A stretch of DNA of 64,000 bases from Asterochloris sp. CNOR1 (lineage: Eukaryota; Chlorophyta; Trebouxiophyceae; Trebouxiales; Trebouxiaceae): contig OZ017763.1 in assembly GCA_963969365.1 (NCBI GenBank), forward strand, positions 1,798,001 through 1,862,000, given 5' to 3'. The notes under the pieces are model-generated. The model made no database searches. It saw nothing but the letters and a program-made list of their open reading frames with translations, and was not told where the DNA came from. Made by a program: the position numbers and the translations under genes. Shown here piece after piece: positions 1 to 13,000 of this stretch. Within the stretch, counting starts at the first letter, position 1. Each line of letters begins with the position of its first letter.

Positions 1-243
1 TCTTGTCTCGGCCATGCAAGTCTGTTTACAAGCTGTCTGGGGGAGGTGGGCCATGTAATTGAAGCTGTGGCCGAATACTATTGCAGCCGGCCTTCAGCCA
101 GCCTGTCCACAGCACCTGCACAGCCCTGGGGCAGGGGGAACAGCATTGTCATTGTGTGGTGCTCACAACTGCACGGCCTCAAAGTATAATTGCTTCTGCT
201 TGGCTGCATGGCCTGGCAATGCCTATCTCTGTTGCTATTTCAG

Positions 244-3200
244 CGCCTGTCTAGACAGAGGTGGCCTTGCTGACCAGGTGTCAGAGGCTCACAAGGCCGG
301 CATCGACTGGATCAGCAGCGTTGTCAGCGATGAGGGCATCAGCTGTGACCTGGAGAAGACCACAGGGTGCGCCCTCCCTCAGCCATGCTTGTCACATTGT
401 TCGACAATTGTATCCTGCCTGGTGGCATTTGTGAGGCTGGCTGCTGGGGGGCTGGGAGCGGCCTTCTGGCAGTGCATTCTGCTTTGCTTTGCCACAACAA
501 CATATGGTATGTTTGGTCATGGGTGGGGTCCAGGCTGATGCCCTGCCCCGTACATTGTGTGTCTAGGATGGGGCCCTGCCCAGTGCAGCCAGTGTCCAGA
601 CTGATACCCTGTCCTGTACCGCCGGTGTCCAGACTGATGCCTTACTCTGTAAAGTTGGCGTCCAGGGGTCTGCCTCCCCCTGTGCAGCGCGCTGCACTCA
701 GCTGCATGCTTGGGCGTGATGCCCAGCCTGGCACCACTGCTGCGGGCAACTGCGTTGTGCTGCCTGTCCTGGTGTGGGGTCCATCCTGACTTTGCTGCCG
801 CAGGTAGCTGCAGCCAGCAGCCTGCATGACTGCTTGGTTTACCCTGGCTGTGCTGCTGCAGACTGCTGTACCCTTACGATGAGGCCTCGCAGTATCAGGA
901 GAAGTGGGATGAAGAGGTGCAGACATGCCAGGAGCTGGGGCTGCCTCAGATTGAACAGGTGGGGCTGCCAGCAGTATGGTGCAGCTACTGCACAATACAT
1001 CAGCTGCAACTCAAGCCTGCCTCAGGTTGAACAGGTGAAGTCGCCAGCTCCCCAACTAGAGTATGGCTGGAATGCTCTCTCAGACAGAGCAGGCATGACT
1101 TTGGGTGCACAGGAAGGCAGCGTTGTCATTTTGCTGGTCTGCACACAGCCTGAGTCTTGACTGTGGGGCTACCTGATGCTGCGCCACCTGCCACCATGTT
1201 CGGATACAAGCACGTGGCGTTTGGGGTGGCAGAGGCCTTTTTGCAGCCCCAATTGGTGCAATGGGCTGGACTTTGACAGTGCACAGCTGGTGCGGCCCTA
1301 CAGGGGCCTCTTCAATGTGGGTTGCCCTCCTTCTGAGTTCAAGTGCCATTGCTGGATTCACAAAGGCAGGCAGGAGCTGGGGCCCTTGGGGTGGGACAGG
1401 CTGTTTTGCAGCCTCATAATGTGTTGGGCTGGCCTTCAATAGTGCGCAGCAGCAGCCGCTTTTAATAGGCCTTCTCATGACGCCCTGTCTTTGAGCCTGA
1501 GTGGCCCGGCCTCAAGCAGCCCTTCCATGATGCCCTGTCCTCTGAGGCCAAGCACCATTGCTGGGTTGGGGGTTGCAGGTGTTGCTGCCAGGTACAAACC
1601 AGTAGGAGGCTTGCGCCTCATGTGCTCAATGCGCCGGAGTCTGCAGGTGCACAGCAGAGATCAGGCTTGCTCACATTGGTAGCCTGCTCTTTGCAGAAGT
1701 GCTCAGCTGCAAGTGGAGCTCCTGGGCAGAGCAGACCCCGGTCTTGCCGACCCTCACCCTGGCCTGCTTGCGTCCTGCAGGTGCAACTCCCAGGCACGCC
1801 AGAGGTAGGAGGCCTCCACAGAGCACTCAAGTTTTCGGGCTCCATCCACTTCAACCCCATCGCCCTCTGCCAGGGTCTGGCAGGTGAGTCCCGGGGCACA
1901 ATCTTTGAGGAGCATATGTGCAGAGCAAAGGTGTCACTGCAAGGCATGTGCGCAGCTTGTGAGTCAAAACTTGAAAGGTGTTGCGTGCGTGCAAAGGATG
2001 CCACAAAGAGTGCAGCCACTTGACTGGCAGACCAAGGATGGCATGAGCTGTTGTGCAAGCCAGGCACGCAAGAAGTGCGCAGGGGTAATCACATCGCAGC
2101 ACACGGTGGTGCTCAACATTCCACTGAGCTTTGACCTGCACCGCAGAGGCTGTGATCAAAATGGGCGGCCAGATCTTTGAAGTCTCCCATGTGGACAAGT
2201 TCCCTGGCGACAAAGTGGAGGTGGCTGGCGGCGGTACTGCCAGGGGCGACCATGTGGTGTATGCAACCCACACTCCAATCCACCATGACCTGACAGTGCA
2301 CGCGCGACAGCAGCCTTTCCGCTTCTATGCCATCACTCTCACCATTCCCAAGGTGGGCACCAGGCACACAATGCACTAGACGCAAGGCACTGCGCAATGT
2401 GCGCATCATTGTGCATGCACAGCAGCAACGCTCCTCCTTCCAAGCTGGTGCTACCATCCCCAAGGTAGGCTATCATGGTGCTAACATTTTGTTTTTCTCA
2501 TGATGTCAGTCCTGCGCTGGTGATTGCTTGGGCATGCTTTCAAAACCCCTGTGCACATAGCAGCCAGCCATGCTGCACCAGCCAGGCTGGCTGTAGTGGG
2601 AGGACAACCGCCATTGCCACATTTGGAAAGCACATCGTCCACACGATGCTACACGGTCTGCTTCAGGGGAAGATGGACCCAGCACAGGAATTCTGGACCA
2701 TCGACCCGGAAGGCTCCCCAATGTTTGTCAGGGTGGTGTCGCAGCCTGACTCAGGTGAGTCTTGCAAATGGTTGATGCTTGCTCATCCAGGTGCAAGTCC
2801 CCCTTCTTCTGACCACCTGTGGTGATTGACTTGGGTGTGAGGTGGTGGCATAGCCCGACTTGGGTGAGGCTACCCTTTCTGGTCGCCGCTTATGGAGATA
2901 ACCTGCTTGTGAGCGGTTTTGCTGACTTGTTCAGGTCCTGGTGCTCTTCCTGCGAACACTCTGCATTTACAGAGAGTGAGGATCCATGTCTATATGGCCA
3001 CCTGTGGTGGTCAAGCCTCCCTTGGCCAGTGATTGCCTGGTGGTGCCTGTCTGCGCATGCCTGCAGCTAACCCCCTGCAAGTTGTGTCAGTTTCCTGATA
3101 TTGCCTGGATGCCATAGCCTGCACCGTTGAGACGTGGTGACGCCAGCCTGGCAGGGGCCAGCTGACTGCTGCGCTGACGAGGTGGTGAGGCCACCTTGGC

Positions 3201-6200
3201 AAGGGCCAGCTGGCTGCTGCACCAAGTTGGCACAGTTCATGTGGTACAGGTGCCAGCAACCCTGGACAAGACCCTATCGTCCCTCTCAAGGTCCCCTGCC
3301 GAGCATGCATCCCTGCAGAAATTCGCCTCAGCAATCAGCACATACATGCTGCCAGGCAGAGATGGGGCCCTACATTTAAAGGCAGTTGTCCTCTCCACCC
3401 TGCAGACCATGATCTGCTCCTGCTGCTGGACAAGCGCCAGAGAACAGGGCTGAAGGCAGACGAGTACCAGGACTACTGGGCATCCCTGGAGGTGTATGCC
3501 AAACGCCGCTTTCCCCTGACAGAGACTGTGCAGCACAAGTGGTCAGGTGCGCATTTGCTGCCGACAGCTGTTGTGCCGCTGTGAGGCACCAATGAGTCAT
3601 TCCCACAGCCTACATCTAGCATGCACCGTGTGCAACACTGTGGTATATGAAGCTTTGCTGCTTGCTGACACAGGGTGGACAGCACAGGCAGTATGTGTGT
3701 TGGAGTCTCAGGGCTGAGTATGTGCATGTGCATGCGCAGCAAGGTGGAGTGTTGGCAGATACAGCTGCAGCAGGGGTGGTCAGATGGGTCCCCAGTGCCA
3801 AGATGTGGCATGTTGCTGGATCATCATCATGGCTGCACCTCACTGTGTGGGGCAGACATGGGGGTGCTCAAGCATGGGCTTGCCTCTTCAGCTGCCCCTG
3901 CCGGCCTACCATCAAGACCAAACCACCTTGGGACTGAGACATGGCCCGTCTGCTTTGGAGCAGCGACAGTGAGGAGCTTCGTGCACATCATGCAAGATGC
4001 AGCCATGTTGTCTGAGTGGTCAAGGAAGGTCCATTGAGCTGTCACTCAGCGTCTCCACGCTCAGGCCTTGCTAGCCCTCCCACAGCTGTGGTGTCTGCAG
4101 GGCAGCTCTACCAGCCGGTCGACTACCTCCCCTTCATTGGCAAGGACCCTTTCAATGACTTTCAGGCAGGTGTTGTGTGGCTTGATGTAATGCCAGATGC
4201 ACTGCATGGCGCCCTCAACCTGCGTATGACCTAAGAGTAGCTTGCCCAGGGTGTGTCCTGCAGTAGGCAGTGACCCACGCACTCTGATGCTGTACAAACC
4301 TCAGGGTGGGTGAGGTAGCAGGCAGCATTTGTGTGCAGCCTCCTGCATTCCACTCTGTGCGTGTTGCCTGTGCAGGTCAAGACCACGCGGTGGTTGGCGA
4401 CAGGAGACAGTGGGCAGCCGGAGGTGCTTGGAGCTTTGGCTGGGCTGATGCTGACAGATGGCATTCTGGGTCGCGACAACAAGTTCTCTGACATCTTTTC
4501 CGCCAGTCGCGTCCCCGCCAGCCTCAAGACAGGCCAGGCAAGCAGCTGCCCTCCTGCGGTGTGGAAGCAGCTGCCCAGCATTGTGGGCTCAGCATTTGAC
4601 AGCCTGCTGGGCAGCTGCTGCACTCACATACCCCCAGTGGCCAGGCAAGCAGCTGCCCTGCCTGGTGCTGAGCAGGCACAGCATGAGTGCCCAGCATGTG
4701 TGGCCTCAGCAGGTGAAGTGCGAACAGCTGCTGTATGCACACATGCGAACGTGACCCCAGCTGCACCTGCGTTTATTGTTCGCGCCCACACAGGCTGTGT
4801 ACACTCAGCCTTAGCAGGCACAGTTCGGGTGCCACCAGCATGAGTGGGCACAGCATCAGCGGACACAGCTCAAGGCGGGCACAGCATCAGCAGACACAGC
4901 ATCAGTAGGAGACAGCATCAGCACGCTCACTGTTTGTGGCACACCATGAGTGGTCACTGCAGGCATGTCTTGAATGAGCTTAGCCCTGTGTGTGTGCAAG
5001 CCGTAGGCAACTTTCACGTCACCACCCCTGCCATGAAAGCCTGCCAAACCCCTCAGGTTCTGCAGGAGGTCCTGACTGGCTACATGAAGACAAATGTGCA
5101 GGCCATCCTTGAAAACATCACACCCAAGGTGGGTTGGGCAGGTGGCAGGTTACCTGTGCTCCCTCCAGCTCAGCTCTCAGGCTGTGTGGTGGTGCCAGGA
5201 AGCATGTAGTGGGTGTCTGTGTCCTGAGCTTGTCAGTTGTGGCCTGGCCTGAGTGGCTGGGGCAGTTGAGCCTGAGGGCTAGAGCTGGTTTCCTGATGCC
5301 TGCACGCTGAGCTGGGCAGGAGCATGCAGTGCGTCCGCTGGACCCTGAACGGCCGACACCTGTGTGCAGCCTGGCCTGAGTGGCCCAGAGGACTTGGCTC
5401 CTGGCGAGGGCGCCATCATGCGCAAAGGGCTGCAGCCTGTGGCAGCCTTCCGCGATGAGGATGTGAGCCAAACATGCTCTGTGTTCCTTGTGACTCGGGG
5501 ACACATCTTGGATTCCTGCCCCCGATCATGTTGATGGCTGCATTTGTGGCTGCCAAGTCAGGATCTGATCGTAGTCATGTCTAGGTTGACATGATGGCTG
5601 CAACAGAGGAACTCAATGCACTTCAGATGACACGTTGTGAGGACACTTCTTCTCCCTTTGCAGGGCGAGCTTTCTGTGAAAAGTGCCATCTGCCCCCATC
5701 TGGGTTGCTGTGTTCAGGCAAGTCAATACGCCAACTGATGTAGTGTCCTGATTATCCTGCACTGCCATGCACTCCTGTGGCTGCCAGCAGACGGCATACC
5801 TTCTGCTGCAGTGGAACCCTCTCACAAAGATGTTTGACTGTCCGTGTCATGGCTCACAATTTACACGGTGGGTAGCTGCTCTGAACAGCTTCCTCATGTG
5901 CAGTGACGGCCAGCAACTTGACAGCATCAGAAATGCTGTGCAGGTATGGAAAGGTGGTGCAGGGGCCTGCAAAAGCAGACATGTCGACTGTTGACTGGTG
6001 AAGTGCATCACAGCCCTGATTGCATCATGCCTTAGCGTGTAAGACACCTTCACAACAACAGCTCTTTGACAATACAATTCATTCAGGGGTGAAAGATGCA
6101 CACCAGCACAGCTGGTAAGCAGATAGAACAAATGTAGAGGTTGCTTCTCATTATGAGCAAGCATGCGCATATCGCGAAAAAGGATCACGCCATGGCCAAC

Positions 6201-6233
6201 TTTGACATGCAAGCCGCTGTGCGGGAGGGGTGA
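244..6233 (+). CDS. FAD-dependent oxidoreductase with C-terminal Rieske [2Fe-2S] domain (5' truncated)
   Basis: Exons with consistent phases: 244-366, 862-958, 1781-1883, 2147-2352, 2667-2754, 3406-3546, 4101-4165, 4376-4537, 5057-5128, 5370-5462, 5664-5717, 5812-5867, 5904-5943. The product matches the glycine/D-amino-acid oxidase (DAO) fold fused to a Rieske domain, as in bacterial YhfW-type proteins. Visible landmarks are GDHVVYATHTP (FAD-domain strand), QLYQPVDYLPFIGKDP, WLATGDSGQ, LADGILGRDN-like text, then the Rieske ligands CPHLGCC and CPCHGSQF. The N-terminal dinucleotide-binding GxGxxG exon must lie upstream of the window. The substrate is not predictable. The C-terminus is uncertain: reading on past 5943 stops at 5994, while splicing to 6183-6233 gives another stop with a poor acceptor. 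Three introns use GC donors (after 4165, 4537 and 5717). Confidence 0.85.
528..650. repeat. Intronic minisatellite
   Basis: About four degenerate copies of a roughly 30-nt unit containing GTGTCCAGACTGATGCC and CCTGCCC, inside the second resolved intron of the FAD/Rieske gene. No function is visible. Confidence 0.7.
1017..1038 (+). repeat. Echo of exon 862-958 tail plus donor
   Basis: The last 18 nt of exon 862-958 with its donor recur about 80 nt into the following intron with one mismatch in the core, again followed by GTGAAG. One member of the window-wide splice-boundary duplication pattern. Confidence 0.6.
4638..4662 (+). repeat. Duplicate of a GC 5' splice site
   Basis: GGCCAGGCAAGCAGCTGCC, the tail and GC donor of exon 4376-4537, is repeated almost exactly about 107 nt downstream in the intron. 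The unusual GC dinucleotide is preserved in the copy. Confidence 0.65.
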
Positions 6234-6396
6234 TGATCTACAACTGAAGAGATCATGCAGCTACTGGGTCTATGAGATGTGAGTGGTGTGATGTGAGGCA
6301 TGACTTATTATCAGCACATAGTGGTTTTGGTTCTTTCTGGGAGAGAAGCAACAGTTCTTGCTGGATACACATATGAATGAGCACCAACACACATCG

Positions 6397-6401
6397 TGTA
6401 A
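6397..6401 (+). terminator. TGTAA poly(A) signal, FAD/Rieske gene
   Basis: The chlorophyte poly(A) signal TGTAA lies about 164 nt after the distal candidate stop (6233). It supports transcript end near 6.4 kb. Confidence 0.5.
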
Positions 6402-7099
6402 ATGCCTGCCGCGGTTGTTGAGGCACAGTTGCAAGAGGGTAGCCGTGGTCGGCGTGCTCCTTCCTTCACTCATCAGTTCTGGGTTGCAATGACTGCTGGC
6501 ACGATTACCAGCAAGTCTGCGGGGTCATGGGCAAGTTGTGTTGTAAGCTTGAGCCTGGCAGAGTCCCAAGCTGCACGCTTGCCAGCGAGGGTGCTGCTGC
6601 TAGTGAGCGGGGATGCCCTGACTGAGGTGGCGCTCGCTAAGGCTGATGGCAGGGGGTCAGTGAGGCGCTGCCGGCCTGCCTGCCTGCCTGGTGGCTGCTT
6701 CAGGCTGTGTCCAGGCTGTTAGGTTCAGAGGAGGAGGGCTCTGCTGAGATCTGTGTCGTCAGCAGGACATCCTGCATGAATGAGTCTTTCAGACAATTTT
6801 AGAAGATAGATCAGCAGCTGCCCACGAGGGTTGCAGAGCTACATGCAAGCTTCCTGCAACAGCTTCTGTGTGTCCCATTCACCGGTGCTTTTGCGCTGGC
6901 TGCGCCCACAACAGCAGATGAGCTGGCTATGCCCACAAAGCAGAAAATGAGCTGGCTGTGCCCAACAAGCAGCAGATGAGCTGCATGCCACAACATCACG
7001 CAGCCAGGCGTGACGCACCACAGCTCACGCTAGTTCAAGAACGCAAATATGCAGCCAGCACCCCAAGCACGCGGCTGACCTGATGCCTGATTGCTCATG
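6402..7099. other. Convergent intergenic spacer
   Basis: Lies between the ends of the plus-strand oxidoreductase and the minus-strand protease-like gene. No convincing exon was seen. It holds a three-copy repeat of about 37 nt at 6895-6990 (core GATGAGCTGGCTNTGCCC). Confidence 0.5.
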
Positions 7100-10000
7100 T
7101 CACGAAGCAGAGGCCCTGTGCTGCACGATTGGACCAGCGCATAAGCAGCCCTGTGCAGGCTTGTTGCCAGTGATGGGGAGACTACCCACTTGTCTTCGCG
7201 CAACGCCGATGATCCCATAGCCCAACCAGCTCATCAGGTCCCCCCTCACTGTCTCAAAGTCAAGCCATGCGCAGGGCTTCTGTCCAGGGCGAGCCACCAG
7301 CAGCTGCCGCACGTCGCGGCTGCCGCTGTATCCTGCAACGCAGGCTCGTCGTCAGCAGCAGCAGTTCTTGCTGTTGGCACCATGTGCAAACCGCCAGGCT
7401 CTGCCCCAAGGTGGCCTTCCAACCACAGCATCAGCGCCAAGCCAGGTGCAGTAAGCTCATGGACAACTTGGCGCTGACACCTGCCACCGGGTGCTACTCT
7501 GGGCTGCCTATGACATGCACCAAGACAGAGCTGGCAAGGCTGCCAGCACCTTGTGCAGAATGTGCCTGCACAGAGAGCACTGTCAGGCAGCCAGGGTTGA
7601 AGGCCTACATCCTTGCTTTCACCCTGCTGGTCTGCACACACATGCTGACAGATGTCAGGGGCTAGCTGGTGCTCTGCTGCCTGCCAAGGATGATCTGACA
7701 CAGGCAGAACCATGGCACTGAGGGTTGCACAAAGAGCACAGGCTGACTTGAGCTTCCTCCAGACTCATGAGACCCACCTGCATCAGCATGCCACTCCCTG
7801 GCTGCATAGATCAGCGAGTAGTGGTTCTGGAGGTGGTACAGGACCGCGCTGTGGGGGCGGGCCAGCGCGGCAGTAAGCCCCACCCACTGCCTGTCCACAG
7901 CGCTCCTGTCATCCTCAGGACTCACATTGTACTCAGCCTTCTGTCGCCCTGCAGCAGGGCAGTCCAGATGTCAGGGGCTGTCTCAGAGGCTGCATAAGCG
8001 ATGGTCAGCCAAAAAAACTTGTTTCCGTCGCACATCAACACAAGCGAGCCTTGCATTTCACAGCACCGCAGATGAGATTAGCATTTCTGCCTACACTGCA
8101 CATGAGGCAGCTTGTAGCAAGTCGATGCATCAGTGTGCCCAGTCCTTTGCTGCCAGCCAATCCAGGCCAACTTTTTCATGGTTCGCAGGATGTGAGCCCT
8201 GCTCAGCTGGAGACCAGGTTAGACCACATCATCGAAGGAAGATGCTCTGGTACAGAAAGAAAGCAATGGCGGTTCCATGCTTCAGCTAACATGCTGCTGT
8301 CAGACATGCCCACAGTCCTCTACCTCTACCGTGCTGCCAAGGGCTGCGTGGCCGCAGCCGGCACTGCATCCCCTCCTCTCACCTGCGGCCATCAGCCTCC
8401 AGACTGCCAACTCCTCCCCCTGCAGCCGGGCTAGCTGCCGCAGCGCCCACATCAGGCGGTCGTTGCCCACAGGTGCTGTGCTCGGACGCTCTTTAGTCAG
8501 ATTCCAGAGGCCGCGCCTGCAGGGGGCGCCAGCATCAGATGGGGCACCTTCAGAAAGTCATACGTGGCTCAGCAGCGCCTGCTTGATGGCCACCAGCCCG
8601 TCTGCACTCTGCTCACCTGACAGAATCTGATTGCCACTCTGAGCAGAAGTGCCTTGAATGAACACAAAGACCAAGTGAGGACAATCGACTGGACTGGCGT
8701 GGGGTGAGCAGTGCCTGACCCATGGAGCAAACGCTTTCGCCATGGCCCTGCCAGGCCATCCCATAAGAGGACTCACATGCGGTTGAGGAGTGCCTGCACA
8801 ATGGCCGCTAGCCGGTCTGCCCTCTGCCGCTGGCGCAGCGCCGTTGCCAGATTCCGCCAGAGCTGGAGCTGCTCCTGCTCAGGGGTCGACTCCTCGCTGA
8901 GGGCCACAGGCCCCTCTGTACTGGGCTGGGCGCCCTCACGCCCCTGCAGACAGACAGGGAGCCCGAGTCAATGCAATGTGGGAGAATGTGAGGACTGCTG
9001 CTGCTGGGGGGTATGACTCCTCGTTGAGGGCCAGTAGCCCCTGCAGACGAGCAGTGTGCCGCAGTTGGCTGAGTGACAAAGAGGTCAGGGGAGTGCACTG
9101 CCTGATAGGTGGCCTCCTTGCCAGGTGTCACAGCTCCATGCGCCGGGCTGCTCCTCTGCCCTGCTGTGTCATCTCCAACAAGCCACGCATCAAGCAGGTG
9201 CACTGTTCGAGTGGACTCAGAGCAGCCTTGATTGTCAAACAGCAGCAGTGGAGGTCCTCCGGCTCTGCCGGACCGCAAGGACAAATAACGTGATGAGAAA
9301 GACAGCAGTGACACTGCTTAATGCAGCGCATCACTGCACCTGAGTGTCTGCTGAACCAGCCCCGCCTTTGGGCGGACTGGGCACCTCGAGCAGCTGCCTG
9401 CTGGTCGTAACAGGCACCTCGTTGGACAGACTGGGGGTCTCATGCAGCTGCCTGCTGGTCACTGCCTGTAGCTCCTGACTGCCAGCTGTGCCAGCATGCT
9501 CTGCGGAACCTGAGGCCTCTGGCGTAGACGCCAACGGCTGCTCCAGACCAGAGGATGCGCGGCGAGACAGGACGGCCCTCAGACGTGCCATGCGGCTGGC
9601 AGTCGTCTGCCTGGAGGCCACACTGCCAGAGCTGCATAGCAGGTATAATGAGTGAATGTAGACAGCAACAGTAAAGAACAAATTGACCTCTGGCTCTGCT
9701 CGCCCGCATGGGAGGCGTTTGGCGGAACTTCAATGACCGAACTGGAGCAAGAGGACAGGGCATTCAGTGTGCTGCCTTTGAAGGTCACACTGCCAGCATT
9801 GCCCAATCAAGGGCCATCAAATTGCTCACCTCACTGAGTCAGGGCCGTTTGACATCTCAGGTGGGCCGGCAGGGGCCGCACCGCCGTCCTGGTGGCTGAC
9901 ACCACCGTTCACACCGCTGGGGCCTGCGGGAGCTGGCAACGCCATGCCCCATGAAGGAGCCTGCAGGAGCACACAAGCTCAACAGAGTGCCTCAGGTCTT

Positions 10001-13000
10001 GCCATGCTTCGCATAGCTCCACAGCTGCGCCTGCAGCTGTGCTGGCTGGCTCTCGGGAGCGGGTGCACAGCTTTTGCACGCAGCTCCCCCGGCCGGCTGA
10101 TGGAAAGGGCTTTGCAGCTTTGTACTTTGCTGCACTGCAGTGGCCATCAAACACAGAGGGTGCATAGCTTTGCACGCAGCTGCACTGGCCGGCGCATGGA
10201 GGGACATAGAGACTTCAGAGACCACAGCCCAGCAGGCCGGCACTTGGCCTGCCCACGATCATGGAGTCCTGCAGCAGGTGGGGGCAGCTGCATGCACATG
10301 CAAGCCCTTGCCTGCAAATGCTGCTGGCTTGCCTGTGAAGTCTGCTGGCGTCCCTGTGAAGGCTGCAGACCAGGGACAGCCTGTGAAGACTGTCGGCTGA
10401 GCGCGCCCTCGCTGAAGGCGCCTGAAGCTGTCAGGCTCAGGCTGGACTGGAGCACGGAGGCTGCCTCAGACGCCTGCAGATGCAGGTTGACGCATGACTG
10501 TACCCTATTGCCTGAGCCCTGCCGCCCTGTCTTGCACTCCCAAGCCACTTCCTCCTCACGTCAGCACTCGCCTGCTTGGGAGGATACTGACCTAAGCGCT
10601 TCGCAGAGGCAAAGCAAAGACCTGCCGCCAGCGCAGGTGGCCACACATGCTTGCATCCCAAACACCTCTTTCAGGCGTACATCCAGCAAGGAATTCAATG
10701 TGCTCATTGCATGCCTGCCACTGGTACAATAAGGCGATGCTGCAGGCACCTTATGCCTCTGAGATGCTTTGCCCTGCAGGTCAGCTGTAAACATCACCGC
10801 CACCTGCTTCCTGGAGCTGGTATCACGGCTTTAGGATGCACCTCAGCCTTGAAGGCTTTGCCCAGCAAGGCGGTTGTGGATATGGCAGCCACCCTTGTTC
10901 CCCGACCTGCTGTGGTCGTCTATCAGTGCATGAGACGCTCTGCCCAGAATGCCAGCTGACAGTTTGGCCACCAGCCCTCCAGCCTGTCTGGCACCCTTGC
11001 ATGAGCACGTCAGCCCACCTGTTGAGCTGCCCGCGGAAAGTGCTGCTTGAGCAGCTCTTGCAGGAGTTCCAGCACGTCTGCCTTGGTTCGCTTCACCGGC
11101 CTAGCCGCAACATGTGCCTGCACATCACCCTCCACTGAGCTCTGCAGCAGCAAAGAGATGCAGGTTGGTGCCGTCGCTTCTGGCGCATCTGCCTTGGTCA
11201 GTATGACTGCCTGGGCTCCACATTTGCCTGCACATCATTTTCCACGAAGTTGTGGAAGGCCAAGAAAGAAGGCTTGGGGATGTCGCTTCCGGCGCATCTG
11301 GTGGACTGCACCAGCTGAGCCCCTCACATGAGAGTCCCCTTTGCACCAAGCCCAACATTTGGGGAGTTTCCGCAGGGGCCCTCTGAGCAAGCCAGCAAAG
11401 CGATCTGAGCAGAAGCAGATGAGCCAGGACATGCAGAATGCTGCGCTCAGGTTGCTAACGCCTGTGCGCAAGCTGCAGTGTCAGCCGATGGTGTTGCATT
11501 GGCACTCAACACAATCCTCGCAGTCAGCAAAGCGGTGCTGAAGCCTTGGCCCCGACTGTGTCACCCAGCAGGACGGGCCACTAAAGCCGCAGGGAGACCA
11601 GCACTCTCATGAACAGCTGTCTTACTTCTTGCAGGCCAGGTCACAGCACTGGTGTGGGACATCACCCCCCCATTGAGGCACAAGCAGCAAAGAAAGCTGT
11701 GCTGTCCAGAGTGGGCATCAGCTCACATGGTGCCCTCTGGTTGGTGCAGCACATACAAATGCACATCTACGGTGACCAGGATGGTGTGTAAAAGTCACTC
11801 CTTTCCTCTCGTTTGGTGCAGGGGGGCCATCTTGTACGCCACAGCGATGCACATTTGTGCTGACATGGATGGTCTGCAAAGCTTACCTGGGTCTCGCACG
11901 GACACCCTGCAGCACCTGTGTGGTGCAGCGCCTCTAGATATGGTCCGCCGGCAGTGCACTGGGATGCTGTCCAGGACGTTCTGTTGCCTCACCTGGTTCT
12001 CAAAGGGCCACGCCGCAGCCACAGCACGCTGCAGCGCGCCGGCGTCCGGCACCCCAAGCAGGGCAGCCAGGCGGCTGCACAGCTTGTCCACATCCGCCTG
12101 CCAGTGGGTCACATACAGCATCAGGGCATCCTCCTTGGAGGCGCGCGCCAGCCCTGCAGGCAGGCCAGAATCCTGACCAAGGGTTTTACCAGGATTACAT
12201 GCACACAAAGCCCTCACAGCATCTGGGCCTCCTGCTTGCAGGCGGGCTCCAGATCAGCAAGGTTCCACATGCAAGACCAATTCACCATCTGAAAACCCTG
12301 CAGGCAGGGAGGGGTTTTGCAGCAGTACTTACCCAGTGGAAAGCAGCAGTATAAAGGCACAGCGCAGCAGGGCAAGCTCCCTGGGGGGGCGCTGCCTGCC
12401 TGCAGGCAATCAGGGTGAGTGGGAGGGCGTACAGCAGCATGGCAAGTGGCTCTGAACTCTAGCCGTTGAGGCCCCCACTGCTGCGTGTGGCAATGCTCCA
12501 GGCACCCACATTGCAGCCTGTTTGCTGCAGCAGGCCACAGCGCTGCTCAGCGGTGAGCAGAGGCAGCTCAAGCCCAGCCCTCAGACAGTGCAACAAGATC
12601 ATATGGATGCCCTACCCGCTGGCCGTACTGCGTTCCAGGCCCCTGCCACGCTGGCAGCCCCACAGCAGGGGCTGTCCTGCTCCACCCACCCATCGACGGC
12701 CGCCCGGCTCAGCACGATGCGGAAGTTCGAAAACCCTGTCAGGCGGTCTCCAGCAATTGGGACGCACACAGCTGCCGCATCTGTCTGCTGCGCCGCATCT
12801 GCAGTGCAGGAAGGCAGGGTCCACTTGCTGTCCAGCCTACACAAGTGCCCAAGTTTCACGTTGTGCATGGCGTTGCGGTGTGCTCAAAATGTCCTGACTG
12901 AGGCAGAAGTGCCCCTGATTGCCAGGCTTGGCTGCTGCAGCGCACGTGCAGGGCTAATCAGAGGGCCCTTGCCTGGCCAGGGCTGCTCCATGGGCCTGAG

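Noticed and set aside
1884-1930. Read-through of exon 1781-1883 giving SRGTIFEEHM, similar to the expected FAD-domain strand
   Set aside because: Splicing to 2147 restores the family's GGQIFE strand in phase, and read-through runs into a stop; the similarity looks coincidental or is another short echo.
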